Positions 50,117 to 60,137 are shown, counted from the first letter of the stretch. The stretch is DNA of 64,000 nucleotides from Planctomycetota bacterium (GCA_021776795.1 JAJFFC010000012.1:110724-174723); one strand, 5' to 3'. Translations and numbers: made by a program. The notes: a model not told the origin generated them from the sequence alone.

Positions 50117-51040
50117 TCAGGCCTCGGCCTCCTCGCGTGGGCTGAGGAGCGCGTCGAGGAAGCTTTCGGGGTTAAAGACCTCAAGATCGTCGAGGCCTTC
50201 GCCGAGTCCGATGAACAATACTGGGAGCCCGAGCTCATGGCCGATGCTCAGCGTGGCGCCACCTTTGGCGGTGCCATCGAGCTTGGTCAAGAAGATGCCG
50301 GACAAGGGCACCCGCTCGCCAAACTGGCGCGCTTGCTGCACCGCATTTTGGCCGGTGGTGCCGTCGAGAACCAACACCGTGTGGTGTGGCGCGCCTTCAA
50401 TCTGCCGGGTCAAGATGCGCGAAACTTTTTCGAGTTCCGCCATCAGGTTTTTCTGCGTGTGCAGACGACCTGCGGTGTCGACCAACAGGACATCGACCTT
50501 GCGCGCAATGGCGGCTTGGGCGGCGTCGTGAGCGACCGAGGCCGGATCGGCACCTGGCTGGCCCCGAATCAACTCGACACCCGAGCGTTCACACCACACC
50601 GTGAGTTGCTCCACAGCAGCAGCGCGAAAGGTGTCGCAGGCAGCCACGAGCACACTCTTGCCTTCACTGCGCAGGTGATGAATGAGCTTGGCGATGCTGG
50701 TGGTCTTGCCCGAGCCATTGACGCCGACAACTAAAACCACGGTGGGGCCGTCTTCGACCAGGGGAAGCGGCGGGCCATCGGGACCTTGCACCACTTCAAG
50801 CAATCGTTCGCGAAGCCACACCGGCATTTCACCGGGGCCGTTCAGATAGCCGGCCTTCATTTGCTTCTCGACCTCATCGAGAAGTTCGCCAGCCAAAGGG
50901 CCGACGTCGGCGGCGTACAAAAGCTCTTCTAGGGCTTCGAGGGTATCGGCACTCGAGGTGTCTCCGCCGAGGCGCTTAAGCGCATGGGAGATGCGGTTGC
51001 GCGTGCGGCCGAGACTCTGACGGAGGCGCGAGAAAACCAT
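50117..51040 (-). CDS. ftsY: Signal recognition particle receptor FtsY
   Basis: This 307-residue SRP GTPase receives ribosome-nascent-chain complexes at the inner membrane. A short N-domain (RLRQSLGRTRNRISHAL, EELLYAADVG) precedes the G-domain. G1 is GVNGSGKTTSIAKL, the insertion-box motif is DTFRAAAVEQL, G3 is DTAGRLHTQKNLM, and G4 is TKLDGTAKGG. The C-terminal FIGLGEGLDDLEVFNPESF is typical of FtsY and separates it from Ffh. No long acidic A-domain is present, as in Gram-positive and many other bacterial FtsY proteins. nusB lies 11 bases upstream. Confidence 0.96.
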   Translation of the reverse strand: MVFSRLRQSLGRTRNRISHALKRLGGDTSSADTLEALEELLYAADVGPLAGELLDEVEKQMKAGYLNGPGEMPVWLRERLLEVVQGPDGPPLPLVEDGPTVVLVVGVNGSGKTTSIAKLIHHLRSEGKSVLVAACDTFRAAAVEQLTVWCERSGVELIRGQPGADPASVAHDAAQAAIARKVDVLLVDTAGRLHTQKNLMAELEKVSRILTRQIEGAPHHTVLVLDGTTGQNAVQQARQFGERVPLSGIFLTKLDGTAKGGATLSIGHELGLPVLFIGLGEGLDDLEVFNPESFLDALLSPREEAEA

Positions 51041-51051
51041 GGTTTAGGGTG

Positions 51052-51636
51052 CTAGGAGTCTTCGCGACGGCGAGGTCGCGGGACTGGAGGGGAGAACAGG
51101 GCGTCGGGAGCCAACTCTTGGCGCGGTCGCGGTTCGGGCTTGAGCGCCGGCGCGGCGGTTTTGGGCGGCAGCGGATGGCCATCGGAGGCTGCGCGGGCAT
51201 CTTCAATCAGGACTCGCGCGCGGTCGAGGATGCCATTGACGAAGCTTCCAGATTGCGCCGTCGAGAAGCGCTTGGCGATTTCAATCGCTTCGTTGATGAC
51301 CACCTTGTAGGGCGTTTCCGGATGGAAAATCAGCTCGTACAGGGCCAGGCGCAAGACATTGCGGTCGACTAGAGCCATGCGGTCGAGGCGCCAATTGCGA
51401 GCAATGGCCTCAATCCACTGATCGAGTTCGAGCCGGTTCTCCGGCACTCCCTGGCACAGCTCTTTGGTGAAGGCGGCAATTTCACCGCGGCCACGCGGGT
51501 CGCGCGAGGCTTTGGTTTGGTGCTCCACAAAGGCGTCGAGCTCTTCTTCGGCATCGTGCCCGCGCACCTCCATCATGTAGAGGTACTGCAAAGCCGATTC
51601 CCGCGCGCGGGTACGCCTGCGGACGGGGCCGGACAT
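51052..51636 (-). CDS. nusB: Transcription antitermination factor NusB
   Basis: This 194-residue protein starts at ATG 51636. The all-helical NusB fold is evident: RRRTRARESALQYLYMMEVR at the N-terminus, and the family signature DRNVLRLALYELIFHPETPY, then INEAIEIAKRFSTAQSGSFVN and GILDRA. NusB with NusE binds boxA RNA in rRNA antitermination. A proline- and basic-rich tail of about 45 residues after the last helix is extra compared with the usual 140-150 residues. Its start overlaps the stop of ribH by one base (TGATG), a pairing of ribH and nusB common in bacteria. Confidence 0.94.
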   Translation of the reverse strand: MSGPVRRRTRARESALQYLYMMEVRGHDAEEELDAFVEHQTKASRDPRGRGEIAAFTKELCQGVPENRLELDQWIEAIARNWRLDRMALVDRNVLRLALYELIFHPETPYKVVINEAIEIAKRFSTAQSGSFVNGILDRARVLIEDARAASDGHPLPPKTAAPALKPEPRPRQELAPDALFSPPVPRPRRREDS

Positions 51637-52160
51637 CAGGAAATCCCCCTTAAGAGAGTGGCCATTTCGAGGGCAGCTTCGGCCGCTTCCGCTCCCTTGT
51701 TGGAGCGCGGAGTGGTCTTCTCTGCGCGATCTGCGGGAATCTGCGCTTGCGCGCCGAGCAAGCAATCGCGATCGGCGCGATGTTCGGCTTGGCTCAGGGT
51801 GTCGCAGGTAAGGACGCCGAGGATGACCGGAAGACGATGGCGCAGGTTGACTTCCAGAACGCCATGGCACGCTGCAGCGCTGACGTATTCGAAGTGGGGG
51901 GTGCCGCCGCGAATGACACAGCCAAGAGCAACGATGGCATCGGCCTGGCCCTCTTGGGCAAGGGCTTCGCAAGCCAGCGGGAGCTCGAAGGCACCAGGAA
52001 CACGGACCACGCGCAGGTTCGCATCAGCGACGCCTGCGTGGCGTAGGTGGTGCAAACATCCGTCGAGTAAGGACTCGGTGATGTCTGCGTTGAAACGGGC
52101 GACGACGACTGCGATACGCAGCCCCTGTCCGTTTTGATTGCCTTCAAGGAACGTGGTCAT
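51636..52160 (-). CDS. ribH: 6,7-dimethyl-8-ribityllumazine synthase
   Basis: This 174-residue enzyme of riboflavin synthesis condenses 5-amino-6-ribitylamino-uracil with 3,4-dihydroxy-2-butanone 4-phosphate. Motifs are RIAVVVARFNADITESLL at the N-terminus, VRVPGAFELPLACEAL, and the active-site ALGCVIRGGTPHFEYV with the catalytic His. The conserved Gly-Val-Leu-Thr segment (VILGVLTCDTLSQAEHRA) follows. The length is slightly above the norm (about 155) because of the C-terminal helix region. It is the first gene of a ribH-nusB-ftsY run. Confidence 0.95.
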   Translation of the reverse strand: MTTFLEGNQNGQGLRIAVVVARFNADITESLLDGCLHHLRHAGVADANLRVVRVPGAFELPLACEALAQEGQADAIVALGCVIRGGTPHFEYVSAAACHGVLEVNLRHRLPVILGVLTCDTLSQAEHRADRDCLLGAQAQIPADRAEKTTPRSNKGAEAAEAALEMATLLRGIS

Positions 52161-52220
52161 GGTCCGGACCGCCTAGTGTAAAGACGCGCCCGCAAAGGCG
52201 CATCTTTTGCGAAATCTTTC

Positions 52221-55200
52221 CTATTCTGCAGGCGGCCGCGGAGGACCAGGATGATTCTTCTGGGCCGCTGCGAAGGGAAGCGCCTTGCCAGCGAAGCCAT
52301 GAGCAAACAAGGCCCCCAAATCGCGCAGTAAGGAATAGGACAAAGGCACCACCGTCAGCGTGAAGAAGGTGGAAACGGCAAGGCCGCCAACAATGCCAAT
52401 GGCCATACCTTGGAAACTAATGCTGTTGCCAGCAGGTTCAGATAAAGCAATTGGCAACAAACCACACACGGTGGTTAGGGCGGTCATGAACACCGGTCGC
52501 ATGCGGTCTTGCACCGCCAAAAGAATGCCCTCTCGTCCGCCGACACCTTGGCGCTCGAGTTGCAGGATGCGGTCAATCAGCACAATGCCGTTGTTGACCA
52601 CCACGCCGATCAGCACAATGATGCCGATGACTTCCATCGGGCCAAAGGGTTGGTCCAAGACAAAGAACGCCCAGTTGGCACCGAGCACTGCGAAGAATAC
52701 GGTGGTCAAGGCGCACAACGGCAAGATCAGTGAGTTAAACAGTAAACCCATGAGGAAGAACACCAGACCAAAGGCCAGGATGCCGGCTTTCATCAATTCC
52801 ACCATGGATTCTTCCGTCTCCGCCCAACCACCGGATTGACTCCAGGTATAGCCAGGGGGGATCTCAATGCCTTCCATCAACTGCGCGGCTTGGCCGGCCG
52901 CAGCTTTGACATCGGGGGTAATGGCCTTGAGGCCGATGACATCGGCAATGCGGCCATTGTGGCGATAAATGCCCGTGGTGGCGCGGCCATCGACAAACTC
53001 GGCAAAGGTCGACAGCGGCACCATGGTGCTGTTGGTGGCGACCACCATCTCTTCTAGACTTGCCCGATTCGGGTTTTGGTCCTGATCGTATTCGATAATG
53101 ATTGGCAGATCTTGGTGCGGCGTTTGGAAGCGCGAAACCATAAAGCCACGCATGGTCCATTCAATATTGCCAAGCACCATCTCACTGGTGACGCCAAGTT
53201 TGGTCATCAAGTCGCGGTCGAGGCTGACGCGAATTTCCCGATCCCGGCGTTCCACCCGGCTGACATCTTCAAACAGAGGACTGGCCAATGCCGCCTCGCG
53301 AATCTTGACCAGAATGTTTTGGACCCCTTGGTTGTCGGGGCCATCGATGCGAATCCGCGTCCACTCACCTGTGCGCGAGCCACCACGGTTCATTTGCTTG
53401 GTGAAGTAGTACTCGACGGCAGAGCGCTGCGGAAGCTTGCTCTGCAGATAGTCCAATAATTCTTTCGACTCGGCTTTCTTGAGTGGGCGATCCGGCCAAA
53501 GCAAGATGGCGCCTTGGCGATCAGTGAACCATACCCCGGTGTCGACATAGGGATAGCGTTCACGAAATTCGTCCGTCATCAACGCGGCCTGCTCCATGAT
53601 TTGGATTTCTTCATGGCCAGTGCGCAAGCTGGAGCCTTCGGCAAAGGAGAAGCCAATCTCCATTTGGCCGTCGTCAGAGCTTTGGTCGTTGTCGCTCGCA
53701 CGCCCGGCGGCAGGAATGGCCATGGAGCCCAAAATTAGGCCGGCCAAAATGGTCGCGCGCCCACGGTGGGCCAAACTCCAACGCACGGTGCCCAGTAGTG
53801 GACGAGTCATCCATGCTGGCATATGTCCTGCCGCTGCCGACGCCTTGGTTTTCTTACGTTGTCCTTTGTGCTGCAAGAAGCGGGCAGCTACCGGCACCAT
53901 CACGATGGCAAGCAGCAGCGCGGAAAGCAGCGCCACAATCAGCGGCATGCCGATGGCAGTCGCAATGGCTTTTTGCGCGCGGTCATTCGTCAGCACAATC
54001 AGCGGCAAAAACACCACCACCGTGGTCAAGGTTGCGGTAGTGATTGCCAAAGTCACTTCGGCCGGACCTTGGCTGATGGAGTCTAGGGTGCTTGCGCCTT
54101 GTTCTCGGCGTTTAAAAATACTCTCTACGATGACCACCGAGTTGTCGACCAGCATGCCAATCGAAATCGTGATGCCCATCATCGACATCAAATTCAAACT
54201 GCTGCCGCTGAAGTAGAGATAACTCAGCGCAATTAAGACCGCGAAGGGAATCGAAAGCGTAATCAGCAGGGTGTAGCTGAGGCGGCGCAGGAACAGAAAC
54301 AGCACCACGCAGGCAATTGCGCCACCCAGCAATGAATCATTAACTAGGCTGTTAATGCTTTGCCCAATCATCTCCCCTTGGTCAAAGTAGATTAGGTATT
54401 CGAAGCGACCTAAAACCGGGTCATCGGGGAACTCTTGTTCAATCAGTTGGTTGAGTCGGTTGCACAACTCAAAGGTATTGGCCGAACTTTCCTTGGTGAC
54501 CTGTACCGTGGTGGAATATTCCCCTTCAAAGCGAAACAGAAATTCCGGGGCCGAACGCACGCGCACCACGCGGCCCACGTCTTTCACCAACAGGCCATCG
54601 CGAATGGGGAAGTTCTCGATTTCCTCTAGCGAATTGAAACGCGAATCAACACGAATGATGGTGCGGCCTGAGGCGACGTCGAGGTCGCCAACCGGGGCAG
54701 AGACGTTGTCGCCGGTAAGTCTGGCAATCAGGTTGCCGATGTCGACGCGATTGGCGAACACCTGCTCTTCGTCGAGCCAGATGCGCACCGACTCTGGCTC
54801 CAATCCCCAGCTCTGAGTGGCGGCGACTCCGTCCACGGCTTCGAGGCGAGGCTGCAATACATCGCCAATCAAGTCTTGGGCCACATCGCGATCCATGTCG
54901 CTGAAGCGCACGCCAATGAACATGACCGGCAATTCATTCATGCCAGCGCGGCGAATGACGATGCGGTCAACTTCCTGCGGCAGGAAAGCCCGTGCCCTTT
55001 CCACGCGGTCCGAAACCTCGGCGTACATCAAGTCCATGTCGGCACTGCCCGGGAATTCAAGCTCTACTTCGGCGGCACCTTCGTTCGCATAGCTATCGAG
55101 GTTCTCCAGATTCGAAATGCCACGGAGCTGTTCTTCCAGCGGCTTCAGAATTTTCTGCTCGATTTCATCGGGGTTGGCACCTTCCCAGGCGGCATAGATG

Positions 55201-55385
55201 GAAAGCTCCGAGCCGCTGAGGCCGGAGGGCACCAATTCAATCGGCATGCGATTCGCGGCAATCAGGCTCATGCCGAGCAGCGCGACGGAAATCATGAGCA
55301 CGCCAATTGGATGTCGTACCAAGCGGCGGAAGAAGCCGACGAGTGGGCGATCAGGTTCCTGAGGCGTTGGGCTAGATTCCGGCAT
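52221..55385 (-). CDS. RND-family efflux transporter, second pump of the operon
   Basis: This 1054-residue protein has AcrB-like topology: helix 1 after about 27 residues, a large periplasmic loop, helices 2-6, a second loop and helices 8-12. Signature segments are NPDEIEQKILKPLEEQLRGI, SIGMLVDNSVVIVESIF in helix 4, and VVVNNGIVLIDRIL in helix 10. In helix 4 the AcrB Asp-Asp pair is Asp-Asn, and helix 10 has Asn in place of the proton-relay Lys. This pattern is also seen in SwrC/CzcA-like relatives. Its start lies 14 bases inside the preceding pump gene. It probably works with the same adaptor. The substrate is unknown. Confidence 0.9.
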   Translation of the reverse strand: MPESSPTPQEPDRPLVGFFRRLVRHPIGVLMISVALLGMSLIAANRMPIELVPSGLSGSELSIYAAWEGANPDEIEQKILKPLEEQLRGISNLENLDSYANEGAAEVELEFPGSADMDLMYAEVSDRVERARAFLPQEVDRIVIRRAGMNELPVMFIGVRFSDMDRDVAQDLIGDVLQPRLEAVDGVAATQSWGLEPESVRIWLDEEQVFANRVDIGNLIARLTGDNVSAPVGDLDVASGRTIIRVDSRFNSLEEIENFPIRDGLLVKDVGRVVRVRSAPEFLFRFEGEYSTTVQVTKESSANTFELCNRLNQLIEQEFPDDPVLGRFEYLIYFDQGEMIGQSINSLVNDSLLGGAIACVVLFLFLRRLSYTLLITLSIPFAVLIALSYLYFSGSSLNLMSMMGITISIGMLVDNSVVIVESIFKRREQGASTLDSISQGPAEVTLAITTATLTTVVVFLPLIVLTNDRAQKAIATAIGMPLIVALLSALLLAIVMVPVAARFLQHKGQRKKTKASAAAGHMPAWMTRPLLGTVRWSLAHRGRATILAGLILGSMAIPAAGRASDNDQSSDDGQMEIGFSFAEGSSLRTGHEEIQIMEQAALMTDEFRERYPYVDTGVWFTDRQGAILLWPDRPLKKAESKELLDYLQSKLPQRSAVEYYFTKQMNRGGSRTGEWTRIRIDGPDNQGVQNILVKIREAALASPLFEDVSRVERRDREIRVSLDRDLMTKLGVTSEMVLGNIEWTMRGFMVSRFQTPHQDLPIIIEYDQDQNPNRASLEEMVVATNSTMVPLSTFAEFVDGRATTGIYRHNGRIADVIGLKAITPDVKAAAGQAAQLMEGIEIPPGYTWSQSGGWAETEESMVELMKAGILAFGLVFFLMGLLFNSLILPLCALTTVFFAVLGANWAFFVLDQPFGPMEVIGIIVLIGVVVNNGIVLIDRILQLERQGVGGREGILLAVQDRMRPVFMTALTTVCGLLPIALSEPAGNSISFQGMAIGIVGGLAVSTFFTLTVVPLSYSLLRDLGALFAHGFAGKALPFAAAQKNHPGPPRPPAE

Positions 55386-58300
55386 GGCTTGGCTTGCGCT
55401 CTAGATAGGAAAGCAGGCGATAGCCCGCTGGAATCACGACCAAAGTCAGGATTGTGGAGGAAATCAGTCCGGCAATCACGACCAAGGCCATGGGAGTGCG
55501 CAACTCAGAACCCTGTTCGCCGCCGAAGAAGGGGATCCAGCCGGTCATCGGTAGCATGCCCAACACCGTGGTGGTGGTGGTCATCAGGATCGGGCGTAAA
55601 CGTGCGCGCCCACCTTCCAGAATGGCTTCTTCTAAAGCCATGCCACCTTGGCGATTACGGTTGATGCGATCGACCAGCACAATCGCGTTATTCACCACGA
55701 TACCGGCCAAGATCACCGCACCTAATAAGGCGATGACCGAGAGCGGAGTGTTGGTCCACTGCATGGCCAAGACTGCGCCGACCCCAGCCAATGGAACCGA
55801 GAACAGAATCAGGAAGGGCTGCAGGAGCGATTCAAACTGCGCAGCCATTACCGCATAAACCAGGAAGATCGCAAGCAACAAGGCGAAGGACAGCGAGTCG
55901 AGTGCCTCGGTCATCTCGTCGGTTTGACCGCCGAGGGAAAGACTGATTTGTGGTGGATGGTCCACTCGATCTAGGCGCTGGCGAACCGCTTCACTGGTCG
56001 CGCCAAGGTCGAAGTCAGCGAGGGAAGCCGTCAGTACTGCCGCCCGACGACTGCCGATATGCCGAATGTCACTTGGCCCATCCGCAATCTGGAAGCTGGC
56101 GATGGCACCTAGAGGTACAGGCTGCTCGGCATCTGGATTGACCGGAATTTCGCGCAATTGCTCGATGTTCTCCATCGTGGCGAAATCTGCGCGCACTCGG
56201 ATGTCAATGCGCTCGTCGCGGCCAGGGAAGGTCGAACTGGTGGCGCCCTCCACGGCCAAGCGCAAGCGGTTCGCGACTTCTTGGGCAGTCAACCCTTGGC
56301 GTGCCAACTTGTCGCGGTCCAAGGTAATGCGAACTTCGGGGTTGCCACGACGCAAGGAAGAGCGAATGTCTTCCAGCCCGGGGGTAGAGCGCAGCTCGCT
56401 TTCGACCGACCGCGCGACCTCGGCAATGCGTACCAGGTCATCGCCGATGACTTCCACCTCGAGAGGCGCATTCAGCGCCAACAAGGTGGGGCGCTTGATG
56501 TTGTAGCGCGCCAGTTCTGGTTCCGTTTGCAAGATGCTGCGTAACTCGCGCTCAATCGCGCGTTCCCGTTCATGACCGCTGTTCAGGGTTGGCTGCAACC
56601 GCAAGCTCACCACGGCAGTGTGCGGCCCAGTTTCTTCGGTGGAAACAGCTTCACGGTCAGCCCCAGAGCTCACGGTGGTTTCGCCGACGCCCTCAATTTG
56701 TCGGATACGAGACTCCAAGCGTGAGGCGAGGCGGTCGGTCTCGGTCAGCGGCGTGCCGGCAGGGTAGAACAACTCTGCCGAGAGTTCGCCCTGCAACACT
56801 TCGGGTAGAAGTTCCCGGCCCATGTTGTCGGCGCCACGGAAGACCAGAATCCCTGCAGCTAGGGCCGCCAGGAGGACTAAGGGGGCACCACGCAAAGCTC
56901 CGCGCAGCACCACGGGGTACAGGGCATCGAGGCTGCGGAAGATAAGTTGGAACAGCATGGTGGGTGGCCACAACAGCAGCCATGCCAAGCCAAGCAGGAG
57001 GCCGAACAAACTCTTCAGCAAAAACAAGACGGCACTGACCAGGTCGTAGGCTAGGCGCGAGCCCAAGCTCAAGAGAGGCAAGCCAAGGACCCACAACAAG
57101 GGCAACATGAGCAAGTTGCCAATCCAGTCCATGGCAGCCATGCTGCGCTGGACTTCAGGCGGTACCGGATTCCAACCTTTGGGTGCATCGTTTCCTGCGC
57201 CGAGCCATTGGTCATCCATGGTCGGGATGTAACTCTGCATTAGGTAGCCTGCAATTGCCGCGGCCACCACAGCCAGAGCCCAAACCCACCAGCGCTTACT
57301 CCAGCCTAGACCGCGGAAAAACTTTCCGGAGCGCAGGTAGGGGAACAATACGCGCGAATGGGTTTGCAGCGAAGCAATTGGCGAGGCGGACTCGGTAAGG
57401 CGCACCCGTGCCGCTAAGCCGGGAATAAAGAACAGGGCCACCGCAAGCGAAATACTCAAGGAAGCCACTACCGTAAGGGCTTGGTCGCCGAAGGTTTGCC
57501 CGGCAATGCCCTCGACGAAAATAATCGGCGCAAACACCGCGATGGTGGTGAGCGTAGACGCAATCACTGCGCCACCGACTTCACTCACGCCACGAATGGC
57601 CGCGGTCATGCTGTCGTCGCCTTCCTCGCGACAGCGGGTAATGGATTCGAGCACCACAATGGCGTTGTCCACCAACATGCCGATGCCTAGAGCCAGGCCG
57701 CCCAAGGACATGATGTTGAGCGAGACGCCTGCGTTGTACATCGCGCCAAAAGTGGCCACAATCGAAATCGGCACCGCGAGGCCAATGATGAACGTGGCCG
57801 CGAAGCGGCGCAAGAAGAAGTAGCAAATCAGGACGGCAAAGAGACCGCCATACATGGCTGCTGAATTGACTTCGTGGATTGCTTGCGAAACGAAGGTCGA
57901 CTGATTGCTCAGCATGGTGAGCTGAACATCGCTCGGCAGGCGGTCGGAAATCGTTATCGCCCTGTTCTCGGCGAAGGAGCCTTCTTGTTCAGGCTGCCCA
58001 CGCATGGATTCGGGCTTGCCGAAAAGTTTGAGCTGCACATTCTCGGCCACATCGACGATGTTGGCGCCAGCTTCGCGGAAGACCGCAATCTCGACGGCCT
58101 CTTCTCCGGCCACGCGTTGGATGACGTCGCGATCTTTGTGCGAGCGCTTGACCGTGGCGAGGTCCTTGAGCTTGATGGTGGACGGGCCGCGGCGAAGAAT
58201 CGGAAGCTCTTCAATTTCCTCCAGCGTGCGAAACTGGTTCAGCGTGCGCACGACATATTCCACTGACCCCTCGAGCAACTTGCCGCCCGGAACATTGAGG

Positions 58301-58941
58301 TTCTCTTGCTCCAAACGTTGCTGAAGCATTTCAGGGGTAATCTGAAATTGGGCCAAGCGGGCCATGTCGACCAACACTTGCACTTCGTCTTCTAGACCAC
58401 CTTTGACGCGAACCGCGGCAACGCCGTTGAGGCCTTCCAGTTCGCGTTCAATCTCCCGCTCTGCCAAATCGCGCAGGCGCACCAAGTCTTTGCCGCCGGA
58501 AAGCGCGAGGCGCAGCACCGGGTCTAAGGATGGGTCGTAGCGCAGGATTAGCGGTTTATCGACGCCATTAGGCAGGAACACCCGGTCCAGACGCTCGCGA
58601 ACATCTTGCACCAAAAAGGGCAAGTTGGAGCCCCACTCGAACTCCATCAGGATTTCAGAAACCTCGGCGCGGGAGCTCGACGAAATCCGCACTAAGCGCC
58701 CTACGGTGGAAAGCACATCTTCCAGCCTTTCGGTGACCCGTTCCTCGACGTCCTCGGGCGCGGCACCGTCATAAGTGGTGCGCACCGTGAGCGAGGGATA
58801 GTTGACGGGCGGCAGTAGATCCACCGGAAGCTTGGTCAACGAAATGATGCCGAAGACCACAGCCGCAGCCACGATCATGCCCATGCCAATTGGGCGTTTG
58901 ACGCCGAGGGCCAGCGCGCCGCCCTTGACCTTAGAACTCAT
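55372..58941 (-). CDS. RND-family efflux transporter, first pump, with extra hydrophobic insert
   Basis: This 1189-residue protein is about 140 longer than normal RND pumps. The standard parts are present: GAAPEDVEERVTERLEDVLS in the first pore loop, GIGMLVDNAIVVLESI in helix 4, and GIVVNNAIVLVDRIN in helix 10. Between the central cytosolic helix and the usual helix 7 there is an insert (about 560-680) with two or three additional hydrophobic stretches: WWVWALAVVAAAIAGYL, MDWIGNLLMLPLLWVLGLPL, and a long Leu/Trp-rich one. A duplicated or extended membrane domain is implied. The ATG overlaps the adaptor stop in ATGA. The relay residues are the same as in the second pump. Confidence 0.88.
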   Translation of the reverse strand: MSSKVKGGALALGVKRPIGMGMIVAAAVVFGIISLTKLPVDLLPPVNYPSLTVRTTYDGAAPEDVEERVTERLEDVLSTVGRLVRISSSSRAEVSEILMEFEWGSNLPFLVQDVRERLDRVFLPNGVDKPLILRYDPSLDPVLRLALSGGKDLVRLRDLAEREIERELEGLNGVAAVRVKGGLEDEVQVLVDMARLAQFQITPEMLQQRLEQENLNVPGGKLLEGSVEYVVRTLNQFRTLEEIEELPILRRGPSTIKLKDLATVKRSHKDRDVIQRVAGEEAVEIAVFREAGANIVDVAENVQLKLFGKPESMRGQPEQEGSFAENRAITISDRLPSDVQLTMLSNQSTFVSQAIHEVNSAAMYGGLFAVLICYFFLRRFAATFIIGLAVPISIVATFGAMYNAGVSLNIMSLGGLALGIGMLVDNAIVVLESITRCREEGDDSMTAAIRGVSEVGGAVIASTLTTIAVFAPIIFVEGIAGQTFGDQALTVVASLSISLAVALFFIPGLAARVRLTESASPIASLQTHSRVLFPYLRSGKFFRGLGWSKRWWVWALAVVAAAIAGYLMQSYIPTMDDQWLGAGNDAPKGWNPVPPEVQRSMAAMDWIGNLLMLPLLWVLGLPLLSLGSRLAYDLVSAVLFLLKSLFGLLLGLAWLLLWPPTMLFQLIFRSLDALYPVVLRGALRGAPLVLLAALAAGILVFRGADNMGRELLPEVLQGELSAELFYPAGTPLTETDRLASRLESRIRQIEGVGETTVSSGADREAVSTEETGPHTAVVSLRLQPTLNSGHERERAIERELRSILQTEPELARYNIKRPTLLALNAPLEVEVIGDDLVRIAEVARSVESELRSTPGLEDIRSSLRRGNPEVRITLDRDKLARQGLTAQEVANRLRLAVEGATSSTFPGRDERIDIRVRADFATMENIEQLREIPVNPDAEQPVPLGAIASFQIADGPSDIRHIGSRRAAVLTASLADFDLGATSEAVRQRLDRVDHPPQISLSLGGQTDEMTEALDSLSFALLLAIFLVYAVMAAQFESLLQPFLILFSVPLAGVGAVLAMQWTNTPLSVIALLGAVILAGIVVNNAIVLVDRINRNRQGGMALEEAILEGGRARLRPILMTTTTTVLGMLPMTGWIPFFGGEQGSELRTPMALVVIAGLISSTILTLVVIPAGYRLLSYLERKPSHAGI

Positions 58942-60137
58942 TCCGCCGCGACCTCGATGAGGTCGCCATCTGCTAGTTTGTCGCCGCCCACGACGACGAC
59001 TTGATCTTCAGGCTTCAAGCCGTCCTCTGCGGGGATTTCTACGAAATCGTCATTCTCGAACTCAGGGTGGATGACCATGCGAGTGGCGATGTTGTCTTTG
59101 GCGACGAAGCAATAGGTTTCCTCGCCCTCAAACAAGAGTGCTCGTTTGGGCACCAGAATGGCATTCTCGTGGACCTCGAGAACCAACTGCAAGCGCACCA
59201 AAATCCCGGTGGGGATCATTTGCCCCGGCTCGGGCATTAGGGCGCAAGTGACTTTGACCATGCCCGTTTCTTGATCCACAATAGGGGCAATGCGCTCAAT
59301 GACGCCAGAGATGACCTTGCCAGGCATGGCTTCGGCGGTCACGGTCAGTTCTTGACCGACACGGAGCGAATCTAGTTCACGTTGTGGGCGGTAAAGAATG
59401 ACTTTGGGCGCTGCAAGGTCGGTGATTTGAAATACGCGTGTGCCCACGGCAACCATGTCGCCAAGCGAAATGTCGCGGAAGGAGATGGTGCCGGAAATGG
59501 GCGCAGTCAAGGTGCATTGGTCCAAGCCCACCTTGGCTTCTTCCAAGGCCACCAAACTCGATTCATGAGCCGTCTCGGCGACGGCGAAGGTTTGCCGACG
59601 ACTTTCTAGGTCGCGGTCGGCCAAGACCCCAGTCGGTCCTTGCTCTTCGACCAACTTCTGGTCGCGCTCCAATTCGCGCTGGGCTTGTTGCATGGTGATG
59701 AAGGCTTCCTTCACGCGAACATTCGCCTCGGCCACGGCGAGCTGAGCTTGGACATCGCGCAGTTTGGCCAGTTCGTCTCCAGCCATGACGACATCGCCTT
59801 CCTCGACGAAGAGTTCCGTGACGGGTTCCGAGCGCTCGGGCATGACATCGACCACGTCGAGAGATTCGACGTTGGCGGTCGCCGAGAGCTCCTTCGTAAT
59901 CCGTCCTGCCGTGACCGGACGAACGCGAACTAGAATCGCAGGCTGTTCCTGATCTTCGGCAGCAACAGGCTCCGAGGAATTTTCGGAAGCCGAGCTAGGT
60001 TTTTGACAACTGGCCGCGCCGAGTAGGCATAGAGCGAGGCCGAGAGAAAGGGGGGAGAATCGTGCCAATGGGGTTGGGTGCGAAGTCAGCAAGGGTCTAT
60101 GATGTCGCTGCGGTACGGCACCGCCGAAGTTGAGCAT
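58938..60137 (-). CDS. RND efflux periplasmic adaptor (membrane fusion) lipoprotein
   Basis: This protein has up to 399 residues. A lipobox (LALCLLGAASC) anchors it to the inner membrane. The hairpin and lipoyl half-motifs follow: VTELFVEEGDVVMAGDELAK and CTLTAPISGTISFRDISLGD, with coiled coil between. The beta-barrel and membrane-proximal strands are LTVTAEAMPGKVISGVIE and ENAILVPKRALLFEG. It should couple the two RND pumps encoded next to an outer-membrane channel not found here. The longest start (ATG 60137) collides with the moeA start on the other strand. A TTG at 60092 would leave a 44-base divergent promoter and a normal signal peptide, and may be correct. Confidence 0.88.
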   Translation of the reverse strand: MLNFGGAVPQRHHRPLLTSHPTPLARFSPLSLGLALCLLGAASCQKPSSASENSSEPVAAEDQEQPAILVRVRPVTAGRITKELSATANVESLDVVDVMPERSEPVTELFVEEGDVVMAGDELAKLRDVQAQLAVAEANVRVKEAFITMQQAQRELERDQKLVEEQGPTGVLADRDLESRRQTFAVAETAHESSLVALEEAKVGLDQCTLTAPISGTISFRDISLGDMVAVGTRVFQITDLAAPKVILYRPQRELDSLRVGQELTVTAEAMPGKVISGVIERIAPIVDQETGMVKVTCALMPEPGQMIPTGILVRLQLVLEVHENAILVPKRALLFEGEETYCFVAKDNIATRMVIHPEFENDDFVEIPAEDGLKPEDQVVVVGGDKLADGDLIEVAAE

